Shown: positions 45,380 through 57,911, numbered from the stretch's first letter. The stretch is DNA of 64,000 nucleotides from Mercurialis annua (GCF_937616625.2 NC_065575.1:33789001-33853000); one strand, 5' to 3'. Made by a program: numbers and translations. Notes: generated by a model from the letters alone, not told the origin.

Positions 45380-48217
45380 ATGGAAAATATTCAAGTCTTA
45401 ATGCAACATAATGGAAAATGGAATGAGGAAGGCAGGTTTATTGACTTCCAAATAACAGGACTTTTATTGGAAATGGACTGCACATTCAAAGATTTTTATG
45501 AATTAGTATATCAACGTTTGCTTCTACAAGATAGTGCAGTACAGTTAGATATAAAATTTCTGATACGTGACAATTATCCTCCAATGAAAATTGAAGACGA
45601 AGGAAGTCTCAGATTCTATTTAGAGTTAAAGAAGAATGAAAATAATTTCACAAAATATCCAATTTGTGTTGTTATTAATAAAATAGAATCTAGGCAGTTA
45701 ATGGAGTCATCATCATCATCAGCTGCAAACAAAGAAAACAGTTCAAGTTTTGTTTATGAAGACAATACATCACTGCTCTATGATCAGTCATATGGATCAA
45801 AAGAAATATCTAACACAAATATGGATATGATTGAATATGCAAACCTCCTATGCGACCTTCAAGAAAATCTTCCAGAACATGATTTTGAAGAAGATATTGC
45901 TCCAAACATACAAGTAAATCAGAAAATAGAAGAAGGAGGGATATTCATAGACAAAGAGACACTAATAACAGATATGAGTCTGTATGGATTAGCAGACCAT
46001 TTTCAATACAAGGTAATATTATATTATATCCTTTTATTTTAATCTTTTTTTTTTAAAATACAATAATCTGTTTATCTTTTCTATTATCATATCACTAATT
46101 ATCATACACATATCATAAATGATACAGGTTATAAAATCCTGCACAAGACAGTACCGGTTAAAATGCATCGATGATTATTGTGAATGGAAATTTTATACAT
46201 CAAGAATTGGACATACCAAAATGTTTCAGGTGCGAACATTCAGTAATAGTCATACATGTTCATTGGAGGTTAGAATGGGGGAAAACAAATATGTCAGCTC
46301 AAGAACAATAGCAAAAATCATAAAACCAAATTTGTTGGATGTCAAGACAATTTATACACCTAATGACATAATCAGAGATATGAGAAATGATTATCGCATT
46401 AAGTTGGATTACTGGAAGGCTTGGAAATGTAGAGAAATAGCAATGGAGCTTCTAAGAGGAAAACCAGAAAATTCATTTGCTCAACTACCAAGATACTTTT
46501 ACATGATACAGCAAACAAATCCAGGTTCAGTTGTAATGTTGAAAAAAGATGAGAATAATTCATTTCTCTATGCTTTCATGTCACTGAAGGCATCAATAAG
46601 TGGATGGAATCACTGTATTCCTATTATGATTGTGGATGGAACCTTTTTGAAAGGACCATATGGAGGTACTCTTTTTTCAGCTTCAACGCATGACGCAACT
46701 GGTAAGCAAATAATATTTATAATCAAATTATTCATGACTTTATCATTATATTATCATAATTGTTTCATCCTATAATCTTCTGATTATAATAGAATTAGAT
46801 AGAATTATCATAATATTATCACAGTATATTTACATTATCACACAATTATCATCTGCTTATCATAGCATTACCATTATCATAATATTATCATATCATTATC
46901 ATAATATTGGAATAGCATTATCATTATCTTATTTTATTGCATATATTAATTTAATATCATATTATATATTGCAGGAAAAATATTCCCCCTTGCATTTGCA
47001 GTTACTGATTCAGAAAATGATGCATCATGGAATTGGTTTTTCACTAACATCAAATCTGTGTTTGGTGTAAGAGAGGATATGTGTATAATTTCAGACAGAC
47101 ACGACAGCATAAAAAAAGCAATAGAGAGTGTTTTTGAAGGAGAAGTTCAACATGACATTTGCATTTTTCATTTACTGAATAATGTGAAATACAAATTCAA
47201 GAAACAGCACAAGAAAATTAAAGATCTCTTCATGGCAGCTGCAAGATCTTATACAAAAACAGAGTTCAAAATACATATGGACGAACTACACAAGATCAGT
47301 CCAAAACTTACAGAATATCCCATTGGGGTTGGATTGAAAAAGTGGGCAGTATCACATTCTGTGAACAAAAGGTACAATATTTTGACATCTAATACAGCAG
47401 AGTCATTTAATGCAGCAGTTAACAGAGCAAGAGAATTACCAGTTACAATGCTTATGGAATACTTAAGGAACTTGGTTCAAAGATGGAACTGCAAAAACAA
47501 AAATCTTGCTAAAGGAACTTTCACAAAATTGTCAACTAAATATGAAACTCTTCTCAGGGAAAACTACTTATAATCAATGGAACTCAAGGTAAATCATAAA
47601 TTAGCTTAAATTCATGGTTATCATCTTAATATCATAATATCATAAACATTATCATCTGACTATACAAAGCTTATCATCTGACTATCCAAAGCTTATCATC
47701 TGACTATCATAAACTTATCATCTGACTATCATAACATTATCATTGATTTATCATATGTTGAATTTTATCTTCTGGTCATCAGGTTGATGGAACTTCAGAT
47801 GAATACATATTCAGTGTGATTGACTTGGGAAGTACTTTTACTGTTAACATGAAGGATAGGACTTGCACATGCAACAAATTTCAAATAGATATGCTTCCTT
47901 GTAGGCATGCTTCTGCTGTATGCTATGACAAGCATCAAGACCCACATGAATACTGCTCAAATTACTTCACAAATGAAAAGATGCTTGCTACATATGAAGA
48001 AGTTGTATACCCTGTAAATAAAGAAGACACATGGGATATACCTACTGAGGTAGAAAATTATATTGTCTTACCTCCTGTTGGCAGAATTAAAGCAGGAAGG
48101 CCAAAGAAGAGAAGAATAAAAGGAGTAGTAGAACATCAGACACAGAACAGGTGTACAAGGTGTACAGCTTATGGACATAATCGTAAAACTTGTAGGAATA
48201 TGCCAAAAAAGAAATAG
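45380..48217 (+). pseudogene. MULE transposase (MURA type), four coding exons, one premature stop
   Basis: Coding exons: 45380-46012, 46128-46701, 46975-47588, 47783-48217, all GT-AG and in phase (752 codons). The ATG at 45380 follows an acceptor; the ATG at 45371 would lie in the intron. An N-terminal MuDR DNA-binding region spans exons 1-2 (DMSLYGLADHF, HTCSLE). The DDE catalytic residues are Asp at 46635 (VDGTFLKGPYGG), Asp at 47094 (ISDRHDSI) and Glu at 47400 (NTAESFN). A SWIM zinc finger (CTCNKFQIDMLPCRHA) and a CCHC knuckle (CTRCTAYGHNRKTC) follow. TAA at 47571-47573, six codons before the end of exon 3, interrupts the frame and would remove both zinc fingers. Otherwise it looks nearly fresh. 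Confidence 0.88.
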
Positions 48218-49470
48218 AACTGCTATTATGTAAAGATTTGAAAGATTTGAACTGCTATTATGTAATTGAAATATTCCATTTCATTTTTTCATTTAATAAA
48301 AATTTAACAATTCAAAAATTATTATCATACACTTTTCATTTGTAAAACTGTTTGGAGTAGTAATCTGTAAGAAAATCTTACATTTATCATAATAAATAAA
48401 TGATGAATATTCTGATTATCATATACTTGTCATTTAGTTATCATACACTTATCATGAATTTGTAATAATAATTTGTCAAAAGTTTTAAAAATATGTTATC
48501 ATATGCTTATCATATGTTATCATATGCTTATCATATTATATTATACTTTTTAAAGATGTTATCATTTTAAAATCATACTCATATCATACACTTATCATAT
48601 TAATATCATATAATTCTCACATGAGTAACATACTAATTATCATAAACTTTTCACTATCATACACTTTTTCATTTGTAAAATTGTTTGGAGTAGAAATCTG
48701 TAAGAAAATCATACAATTATCATGATAATAAATGATAAATATACTGATTATCATACACTTATCATGAATTATTGTCATAAATTTGGAATAATAATGTCTA
48801 ATAAATTTTTTTAAAAATATGTTAGCATATCCTTATCATGAACTTATCATACACTTATCATGTTAATATCATGAACTTATCATACACTTATCATGTTAAT
48901 ATCATATAATTCTCACATGATTATCATAAACTTTTCATTTGATTGTCATACTGATTATCATACACTTATCATGAATTATCATATACTTATCATTTAGTTA
49001 TCATTTTAGTTATACTTCCATAATTATATATCAGAAATTTAAACAAAAAAATTAATTGACATAATACCATCAGCAACATTCAAAAATCATTATAATAAAT
49101 AAACTATCTTGTTTTACTAACATACATGAAAGATTAACATTAAAAAAATATTCAATATGAAGACAATCCTGAATACTCTTCACTTCAGTCAAATCTCTTG
49201 TATCACATCCTTAGCATATAGTAATCTGTAAAAACAATAATTGCAGGTTCAAATATACTAATTATAATATATGCGTGATCACTGTACTTCATATTATCAT
49301 ATAACTATCATGAAAGTAGTCATATAAGAAAAATATAATTATCATACACTTATCATAGCATAATAAAATCAAATCCTTCCTTAATAGTATTTACAAAAAA
49401 AAAATTGTCAAACATTACTAAAATTGTAAAAACAAATCAACAAATGTACAACAAAAACAAAAATTACAAT
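48218..49470. other. Region between the two convergent MULE genes
   Basis: No open frame. The plus strand is dense with CTTATCATA-type words and partial tandem copies (around 48360-48480 and 48690-48800 share AATCTGTAAGAAAATC). It holds the 3' ends of both genes. Confidence 0.7.
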
Positions 49471-52400
49471 TCAATCAGATACATAACCACTCTTGTTCTT
49501 CCACCTACCATACATGAACAGATTAACTGCATATCTATTACGTATTTGTTTAATACGAAGAGCCTTTGGAATACGCTTCCCTTCAATCAAATATTCGGCA
49601 AAAGCAGTAGCATACACACCACAATCTCTGCATGTATTTTAAAACACAATATAAGTATCTAATTAAACTTAATAAATAAAAAACAAAACAGAACGTAAAA
49701 ATCAAAGAATCTTACGAATTTTCTTGAACAGGAAGGTCATCCATAAAAGCTACAGCAAATGGATCAGTTGTTTTCTTGCCAACATAGTAAACTGAGTTGA
49801 AGTTGATATCAGTACGATCGTAAAATCCAACATAGTTCAAAATTAATGGCAGTAACGTTGAATATGCAGTCATAGCTTCGCGTATAGGCTCATCATATAG
49901 CAGATTCCTAGAAGAATTATACACATAGAAGCATCTTTCATCAAAACTCAGCTTGGCAAGAATAAAATGATCTTTAAATTCGCCATCAATTTTATGATGA
50001 ACTGAAAAAAGTATGAACTTCAGATCGCCCCATGCCCTCTTATAAAGTCCAGCCTCTCCAACTATAAAATTATATATTGCATCAAACTGAGGCAGATCAG
50101 TGACATTTTGATTCTCGAGGTAGAGTCGATATCCATTCTGCACATACTGATCAAACCAATTTCCACAAACACTATAGCTGTTGTTCAGAAAAATACACTT
50201 CTTTCGCAGGTACGTAAACAGACAATCAATATGCTGAAATAAAAAAAAACAAACAAATTGAATATAAAGATAATAATAACAATACCATAAAACTAAATAA
50301 CATTACATATTCCTTAACATGATATTATCATAAACCTATAAGTAATATTATCATAAACTTATCATAATACAGAAGTATGATAATATTAACAATAAAATCA
50401 TAAAAAATATTTAGTATCATAACCTTATCACCATATTATCAATAAACATAATAATGATTGAATTCACCAAATATATTACATTATCATAACCCAATTATAA
50501 CATTATCATGATATTATCATAAACTAATCATAAAACAGAAGTATGATAATATTAACAATAAAATCATAAAAATATTTAGTATCAGAACATTATCATCATA
50601 TTATCAAATAAACATAATAATGATTGAATTCACCAAATATATTACATTATCATAACCCAATCATAAAATTATCATGTAGTTATCAAATATATACAAATAA
50701 TAATAAGTTGAATAAATGTTACTTACACTCGATTCCAAATAACCACCAGGTGTATTCAAAATATGGAAGAAATCTTTTATAGTAATTTCCTCTCCACCAA
50801 GCCTAAATCCTGGGCGTAATATCTTTTCTCTTGTATAGTAAATTTCATTGCTGGAAAATACAAAGTTAGTATTTAAAGCAATTAAACAAATGAAAAACAT
50901 GATAACAAAAAAATTTACGTTGAATGTTTTCTCCTATGCGTGTTAGTTTCAATCCAGTCAAACTCAGAAAGCCAAAATTGGTTGCACATATCATGAACAC
51001 TTTCCATCAACAAAGGACAATGATTTGTAAAAGTCAGCCCCATTGATTTAACTTTCTCTGCCGAGTCTAAATTTCTTATTCGCTCAATCAATGCAAATTC
51101 AGCCGGTACATCAACCTGAACTGCTTTTCTTTTAAAAACAAGCTGTTACAATAAAACAGTAATAAATTATAAATAAAATAAATAAAAATAATGCCATAAT
51201 TAAATAGTTGTAATAAAATAAAATATATTACTTTTGGTCTACTTTTTGCAACAGGAACTGTGTCGTCATTTTTATCTGCCATTTTAGGTGAAACAGGCTT
51301 TACAGCTAAAACAGCCGATTCATTCAACTTTTCCTACATAAATAACAGAACACACAGTAAAAACACAACTTAACAAAAACAAAAACAAACTAATAAAACT
51401 AAATTCATTTTATAAATACCTCAGTTGGAATATAAACAGACAACGAAGCAACAATATTTGATACATCTGACTCCGCAGTAGCAAGATCAGCTATCTCATC
51501 AGATTCATTTACCTTCTCTAAAGGAATCTTATTAGAAGGAACAGCCGAATCAACCTTTTCAGAATTGGCATTAACCGGAGTTAGCAAAAACTCATCGCTA
51601 CAAACATCAGCAAGCTTATCAACTTCATCTTGCACCAATTGATCTAACATGGTTTGTTTAGAAGTATCAACTTCAGAAGCATCCTTATTGACATTCTGTA
51701 AAATCACAAAAATATTATTATCATCATATTATCAGCACATTATTATATCAAATAAAACAGTCATAATAAACATTATCAGAAATTTATATAACATGATTAT
51801 ACCTCAGTATAAGAATCTTTTAATCCCACTTCAATTCCTCTACCAACTAAATCAAAGCCGGATTGATCACCAACTTCATCAAAATAACCATCTTGTTCCA
51901 CAAACAATTCAAATCCAGGCTGTTTTCCATAAACCTTACTCACACCTCTACTACACGTAGGAATAGACACAACATCACCAGAAACAGGTGTGACTCCATC
52001 ATTAACCTCAGAATCAATCTGTACACAGACATAATTTATCAAAAATATTGAACAAATAACAGTATCACCTAAAATATAATAATATTATCATCATATTATC
52101 AACACATTATATTATCATATATTTATCATCTAAAATACTCTTGTATTATAATATATTATCATATTATCATCATATTATCATCACATTATATGTCCATAGA
52201 AAAAATTACATTCGCACTCTCTAATGCAGAAACGTGCTCTTCATTCAATTTATCATCAGCAGCAGGTTTGATCTGATCATTACCCTCAGCATCAATCTAT
52301 AAAACAGAAATTTTATTGCAACGTCAAACAAACAGCAACATCATAATAATAACAATAACACTAAAACGAATATTAAAAACACAAGATTAAAATAAAAAAT

Positions 52401-55400
52401 TACAATTCTGCTCTCTAGTACAGCAACGTGCTCAACGTTGGCTTGATCATCAGCAACAGGTTGCATATGATAATTAACATCAGCATCAATCTGTAAAACA
52501 GACACATGATAGCAAAAAGATCAAGCTAACAAACATTATCATCATAATATCATGAAAAAACCATACACTTATCATATATTTAACATAAACTAAAGTAACA
52601 AAAAAATAAATATACCTTTACAATCTCAAAATCAGAAACATGCTCAGCATTGTATTTAACAATAGTCTGTAATCAGAGACAAAACAATAAAAATATTAAT
52701 CAAACAAACATTATTATCATATTATCATGGTATTATTATAATCATATTATCATAAACTTATTAACACTATAAGACATTATCATTATATGATCATGATATT
52801 ATCATGTTATTATCATGATATTATCATGATAATATAATGCAATCTCAAAATCAGAAACATGCTAAGCATTGGATTTAACAATAGTCTGTAACAGAAACAA
52901 AACAATAAAAAAATTAATCAAACAAACATTATCATGATATTATCATAATCATATTATCATAAACTTATTAACACTATAAGACATTATCATTATATGATCA
53001 TAATATTATCATGTTATTATCAGATATTATCATGTTATTATCATGATATTATAATCATAATATACTGATAAAATAATAAAAAAAACATAAAATTTACCTT
53101 TCCACTCTCTGAATAATAAACTTTCTGCACATTCTCACTTTCATGTTCGATGTATTCATCAGAAGAAGTATCATTGTTACTCTCATCACCAGAATCTTTC
53201 TAATTTCTAATAGAATACTCAGCAGAATCATCATTTTTAAACTTGTCCTCAGCAGACTTCTCAGTTTTACTCTCTTCCTCAGCCATTTTAGTCACATCTT
53301 CAGCAGGTTTATCATTTTTAACCTCTTCCTCAGCCAATGTAGTCACATCCTCAGCCAATATAGTCACATCCTCAGCAGACTCAGCATCTTCCCTCTCATC
53401 ATCGACAGATTTAGTATTTCTAATCTTTTCTTCAGCATAATTGCAACTTTCAGTCTCTTCATCGGAAGAATTGTCTTCTTCATGACCATCAGAAGAGTGA
53501 ACCTCACTATCAACATTATCAGACTACACATAAAATGAAAAAACTTGTTAAAGTTATATTTAAAATGAAAACATAATATTATCATACATTTATCATTTAA
53601 AAAAACGCATAAGCACGTACCTTTACAGATTTATCATTAAAAATGTCAGCTAATTGATTAGTTTCAAAACTCTCTATGCAATCATAAATCTGTTTTCTGA
53701 CACCTAACTCCATATCAGAATACTCAATACCACTATCAAAGACCAAATCTTTCAATTCATTAACAAACTTCATGCAAGCAGACTTCGCCACTTCCAAAAT
53801 ACTATCACCCTCAGTATTAACAGCAGCAGCTTCCTCTTCTTTAAAGACAGAATCTTGATCATTCAGTCCAGACACAATATTTTCACTTAATTCGTAAGCA
53901 TTGGCTTTAATGTTTGAACTTGATATAGCCTACAATATACAATAAAAAATCACTAACTAACAGTACACAAAATTAATCAAAATTATAATAAAACAAGATA
54001 TTTATACCTTTTCATTTGGATCATCAAAAACTTTGAAATCAGAGTTTTGAATCTTTCTCATATCCTTCCGACTCCAACGCATAAACCGAGGATACGCAGC
54101 AGCATTATTCAACGAACACAAAAAAGCAGGCACAGTAGTCAGAGTTTCATAGAACCAAAATTGAATGGCATAGGAAAAGCCATACAATCGATAAAATGTA
54201 GCTTGTTTTGATGCCTGCAGCAAGGTCCAAAGCTTGTTCTTGGTAGACTGAACAAATAAATCAAAAGAATATTTTCCCCATGGAAAATTATCAAAATCAG
54301 GGCAGTCCAGTAGATGAATAAATCGGATGTCGATCAATGTATTATCAAGGCTACCCAACAGAAAACACTGAACAAAATACAGCTTCGCGAACTTTACAGC
54401 ATCATCATCATTCTCCCACACCGCATCTTTAAATTTCGATTCAATAACAGAACGACTAATCTTATTATCATCATTAAAAAAATTTATCAAAAAAAGTTCC
54501 ACCAGTGAAATAGTCAGAAAACCTAGACTCGTCCCCACCGCACACAAGACCGCTCACCAATCCAAACTCATACAAACTGAAACGCAAGTTTTGCCCACCA
54601 TAGTAAAACCACAGCTCATCAATATTTGGATGATGGACTTCCCTTAGCAGTATGGAATGTATAAGCCTAAGACTCAATACATCCTTTCCAATATCCAAAT
54701 ACAAACCAAACCTACTGCTCTTAAATGTAGACAGCTGATCAGAACTAAGCTTCGATTTAATATTTTTTATCACATCAAAAGAACAAGCCTTGCCAACTTT
54801 TCCAACAAACCGGAGATTCGGAGCAATTAAAAGATCAAAGTTCTGCAATAAACAAATAATATATTCACAGGTCAGTTACATTATCATAGTATAATCATAA
54901 CAATACATGTATATAATGATCACATTATCATACATTTATCATAGTATATAGTACGATATTTATATTATTATACAGTTATCATACAGTTATTATGTAAAAA
55001 ATATTATCATTATAATATATACATATATATATATATATTATCATAAAGGTATCATTTAAAAACTTAACATATAAATATTACAAAATAAATTAAAATTATC
55101 AACGATATCATCATATTATCATACAAATGATAATATCATAAGCAGTAGAAACAAAGTATAAACAGAAACTTTATCAAAAATTCCAAATGTATCATATTAT
55201 ATTTACATTATCATAAAATTATAATTAGATTATCATTTTTATAAATCAGAAAACTATACCAGAAAACACATATTATCATAACAGTATCATCAACTTATAT
55301 AACAAAATAAAAAACTGTAATTAGAGTAAAACATGTATTATCATATCATTATCATACAAAATGATATTAACATAACAAATCTGATTATCAATCAAAAATC

Positions 55401-55893
55401 AAAAAAACGTATTATTTTTACATTATCATACAATTATCATAAAAAATTATGTTATTAAATAAAAAAATAAAAACAAAAAATAGATAGTAACAATCGACTA
55501 ACAAAACAAAATATTATAATATCATCATATTATCAACTACTATAAACAACATTATCATAAAAGTATCACAACTTAGATACAATTTTATACCTGAATAGAA
55601 TCATTTTTATTCAGATTATCACTTCCAAGCCTTCTCATCTTAATGTCTCTTTTAACCACAACAGGTTCTGCTTTCCTTTTACCACATACAAATTTTTTAA
55701 CTGCTCTCCTCTTCATTCTTGATTTTTTCTCAGTCTTACAAACAGGAACTTCATCTGCATGTAACATTTTGATTCTTAAACTTTTTCGAACTGGAGAATT
55801 AGCGACATTCTCCACTTCATTATCAATAGTGACAGGCCTTTTCATTTGTCTAATGATTTGAGTTACTGTTTTATTCAAATCGGAATCACTCAT
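49471..55893 (-). pseudogene. Ulp1-type (C48) cysteine protease gene of the MULE, 14 exons, lesioned
   Basis: Exons (minus): 55893-55591, 54842-54008, 53929-53621, 53523-53098, 52666-52616, 52490-52404, 52296-52210, 52018-51803, 51695-51420, 51333-51232, 51142-50919, 50850-50727, 50233-49716, 49627-49471; all GT-AG and in phase, about 1,237 residues. Exon 1 is basic (KKSRMKRRAVKKF), a likely nuclear signal. Exon 2 matches the DUF1985 region that precedes plant Ulp1 domains. The middle is acidic and repetitive. The last two exons form the protease: His at 49967 (DHFIL), Asn at 49916 (VYNSS; Asp is usual), Gln at 49724 and Cys at 49621 (DCGVYA). Such enzymes cut SUMO-like modifiers. A 7-base homopolymer at 54476-54482 shifts the frame and TAG at 53202-53200 stops it, so it is not functional as read. 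Confidence 0.82.
52619..53055. repeat. Tandem duplication of about 219 bp containing a small Ulp1 exon
   Basis: 52619-52835 and 52839-53055 align, including a 17-codon exon (AATCTCAAAATCAGAAACAT) and its intron. The second copy has lost the donor site and gained an in-frame stop, so only the first looks usable as an exon. Confidence 0.8.
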
Positions 55894-56438
55894 GATGTCA
55901 GATTAACTGAAAATAAAACACAAATCAGTTATAATCAACACAATACAAAGAGAAAATCAACAAATATGAACAAACAATTGAGAAATTTAAATAAAAAATC
56001 AAAAAAAATGCCTAAAAAACCTAAAAAACGATTACAGACAAATTAATTGAAAAATGTAAACATTACTCACCAAACGCACTGATAAGATTCAGAAAACACA
56101 GATATATCAATGAGAACCAGAAACGAAGAATCAAAATCGATGAAGAAAAGAAGAAAATGGAAGACGAAGAAACGGAAATAAAGCGAGAACTGGAAAGAGA
56201 ATGAAAAAAAAGAGAGGGAAGAGTGATAACTGCTCACGGAGTAAAAACATAAATATTTGAAAACTGGGAGTATAAACATAAATGGGTTGGGTCATTAAAA
56301 TAAAAAAAACCGCCCATGTAGGTAAAGACAGATATGTCCATAAAATAGAGAGTAATTTCAGTATCTTTTAATCACTGAGGTATAATCTGTAAATATTTAT
56401 AAAAAGAGAGTATTTTTCCTAATTTTCTCTATACCATT

Positions 56439-56460
56439 TGAGATACAGCTGGTTGGTAAC
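56439..56460 (-). mobile_element. tRNA-derived SINE, 5' part (right of the MULE)
   Basis: The minus strand begins GTTACCAACCAGCTGTATCT and continues into the A box that the MULE's target duplication cuts. It joins the B-box part at 43571-43658. Confidence 0.7.
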
Positions 56461-56639
56461 ATTTATAGCTTTGAAATACATATAGTTAGGGGAAAAATTG
56501 AAAAATACGCAATTATATTAAAATAATACCAAAAATATTGATGTTTCTTTTCTATTGGGAACAATACTTACAAAGGTAAATAAATTGCAATGATACGTTA
56601 CTAATAAAAATTATTGCAACAAACACATGAATTGAGATT

Positions 56640-57092
56640 TCTTCTCAAATGAGACGTCAGGATCGGAGTAAGTGAACTGAGAGCCAACCAGCTGATGGCG
56701 AGCAGGCAGATGAAGTAAGAAACTCAAGAATAAAGCTCCACTAGTAAAGAATACAAACAATGGGATACCCAATTCAGATGCAATATCAGCAAGTGAGCCG
56801 CAGAACAAATCACGGAGCCGGCGACGTAACATTGGAGATAATTTTTCCGACGTAGAGTTTATAGCCGTCAATAATAGCACAGTGGCAGCTTTGAATAGAT
56901 TTTGTAGCATGTGTTAATGGAGGAAGGCCATCGACTTATCAGGAAGATGGGTGAAGTAAGTGTTGGGTTGAGATGCAATGATGGTGATAACTAGATGATC
57001 ACACCTGTTGATTAGGGTTTTTGCAAATTCAATGGTGGATATATACCAGACGACCAACTCCGGGCATAGAATCAAATATTAGCTCTATATTT
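56640..57092 (-). pseudogene. UDP-glycosyltransferase N-terminal fragment (UGT71-like)
   Basis: The minus strand shows, in order, ELIFDSMPGVGRLV, a 1-2 base frame change, STIEFAKTLINRCDHLVITI, then a TAA stop, and further on RDLFCGSLADIASELGIPLF and VFFTSGALFLSFLLHLP. This is the start of a plant family-1 glycosyltransferase ([37 protein letters not shown] in relatives), with an internal deletion and no C-terminal PSPG sugar-donor motif. It is a truncated, dead copy next to the SINE/MULE insertion. Confidence 0.75.
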
Positions 57093-57339
57093 ATTTTCTG
57101 CTCCATTTGTATATCAAAAAGTACATAATGTTTTACTTTATATCTATATTATTAGCATAATTAATTTTAATTTTAAATTTATATTGTTGAGTAGAAGATG
57201 TACATTGTATATAATTTATACGTATTACTTTTTATATAATTTAAGTATTCCATTATACATTCGGTAATATTTTTTGTTTTCAATAAGAATGTATTAATAG
57301 ATTTATGTTTATTTGAGTAAGAATGCACAAATAGATTCC
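57093..57339. other. AT-rich spacer
   Basis: Sequence between the glycosyltransferase fragment and the minisatellite. No gene or boundary seen. Confidence 0.4.
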
Positions 57340-57770
57340 ATTTTTTGTATAATTTTTGTATATTTTATATATACCAAAATTATGTAATTTCTGTATACTT
57401 TATATATACCGAAATTATGTAATTTCTGTATAATTTATGTATACTGCAATTGTGTAATTTATGTATAGTTTATATATATTTTATTTATATTGTAATTTTG
57501 TAATTTCTGTATAATTTATGTATACCGTAATTATATAATTTATATATATTTTATGTATACCATAATTATATAATTTACGTATATTTTATGTATACCGTAA
57601 ATATATAATTTATGTATATTTTATATATACCGTAATTATATAATTTATGTATATCTTATGTATACCGTAATTATATAATTTATGTATATTTTATGTATAC
57701 CGTAATTATATAATTTTTGTATATTTTATATATGCCGGAATTATGTAATTTGTGTATATTTTCTGCCAAT
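57340..57770. repeat. 35-bp minisatellite
   Basis: About twelve units of TACCGTAATTATATAATTTA plus TGTATATTTTATGTA. Units at 57629, 57664 and 57699 (ACCG position) are spaced exactly 35 bp; outer copies are more diverged. Confidence 0.9.
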
Positions 57771-57911
57771 AAAATCCGAATCAATAAATATCACAACAAA
57801 AAAAAAACATTTACAACAATTAAACAACCATTTTTTTATATTAAAAATATATTAGAATGTAACTATTTTATATTATTTGTGTGCTTTTGAATATATTTTC
57901 AGTATATATTA

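Larger units (their letters stand above)
43659..56429. mobile_element. Large Mutator-like element with transposase and Ulp1-type protease genes, 12.8 kb
   Basis: Its ends are GAGAAAATTAGGAA (43659) and the exact inverse TTCCTAATTTTCTC (56429). It is flanked by a perfect 9-bp duplication TATACCATT (43650-43658 and 56430-56438), the length made by Mutator transposases. Inside, a MURA-type transposase gene reads rightward (45380-48217) and a Ulp1-like gene reads leftward (55893-49471), so they converge. MULEs that carry Ulp1-like genes are known in plants (the Arabidopsis Kaonashi group). The exact terminal inverse is short (14 bp) and then diverges. Almost all non-coding DNA is filled with the word ATGATAA/TTATCAT. 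Both genes carry one or two inactivating lesions. Confidence 0.9.

Noticed and set aside
48300..49020. CRISPR-like or satellite array of TTATCAT words
   Set aside because: Spacing is irregular and there are no fixed-length spacers; the word recurs throughout the MULE's introns too.
53143..53538. 131-codon plus-strand frame
   Set aside because: Antisense shadow of the repetitive acidic exon 4 of the Ulp1-like gene.
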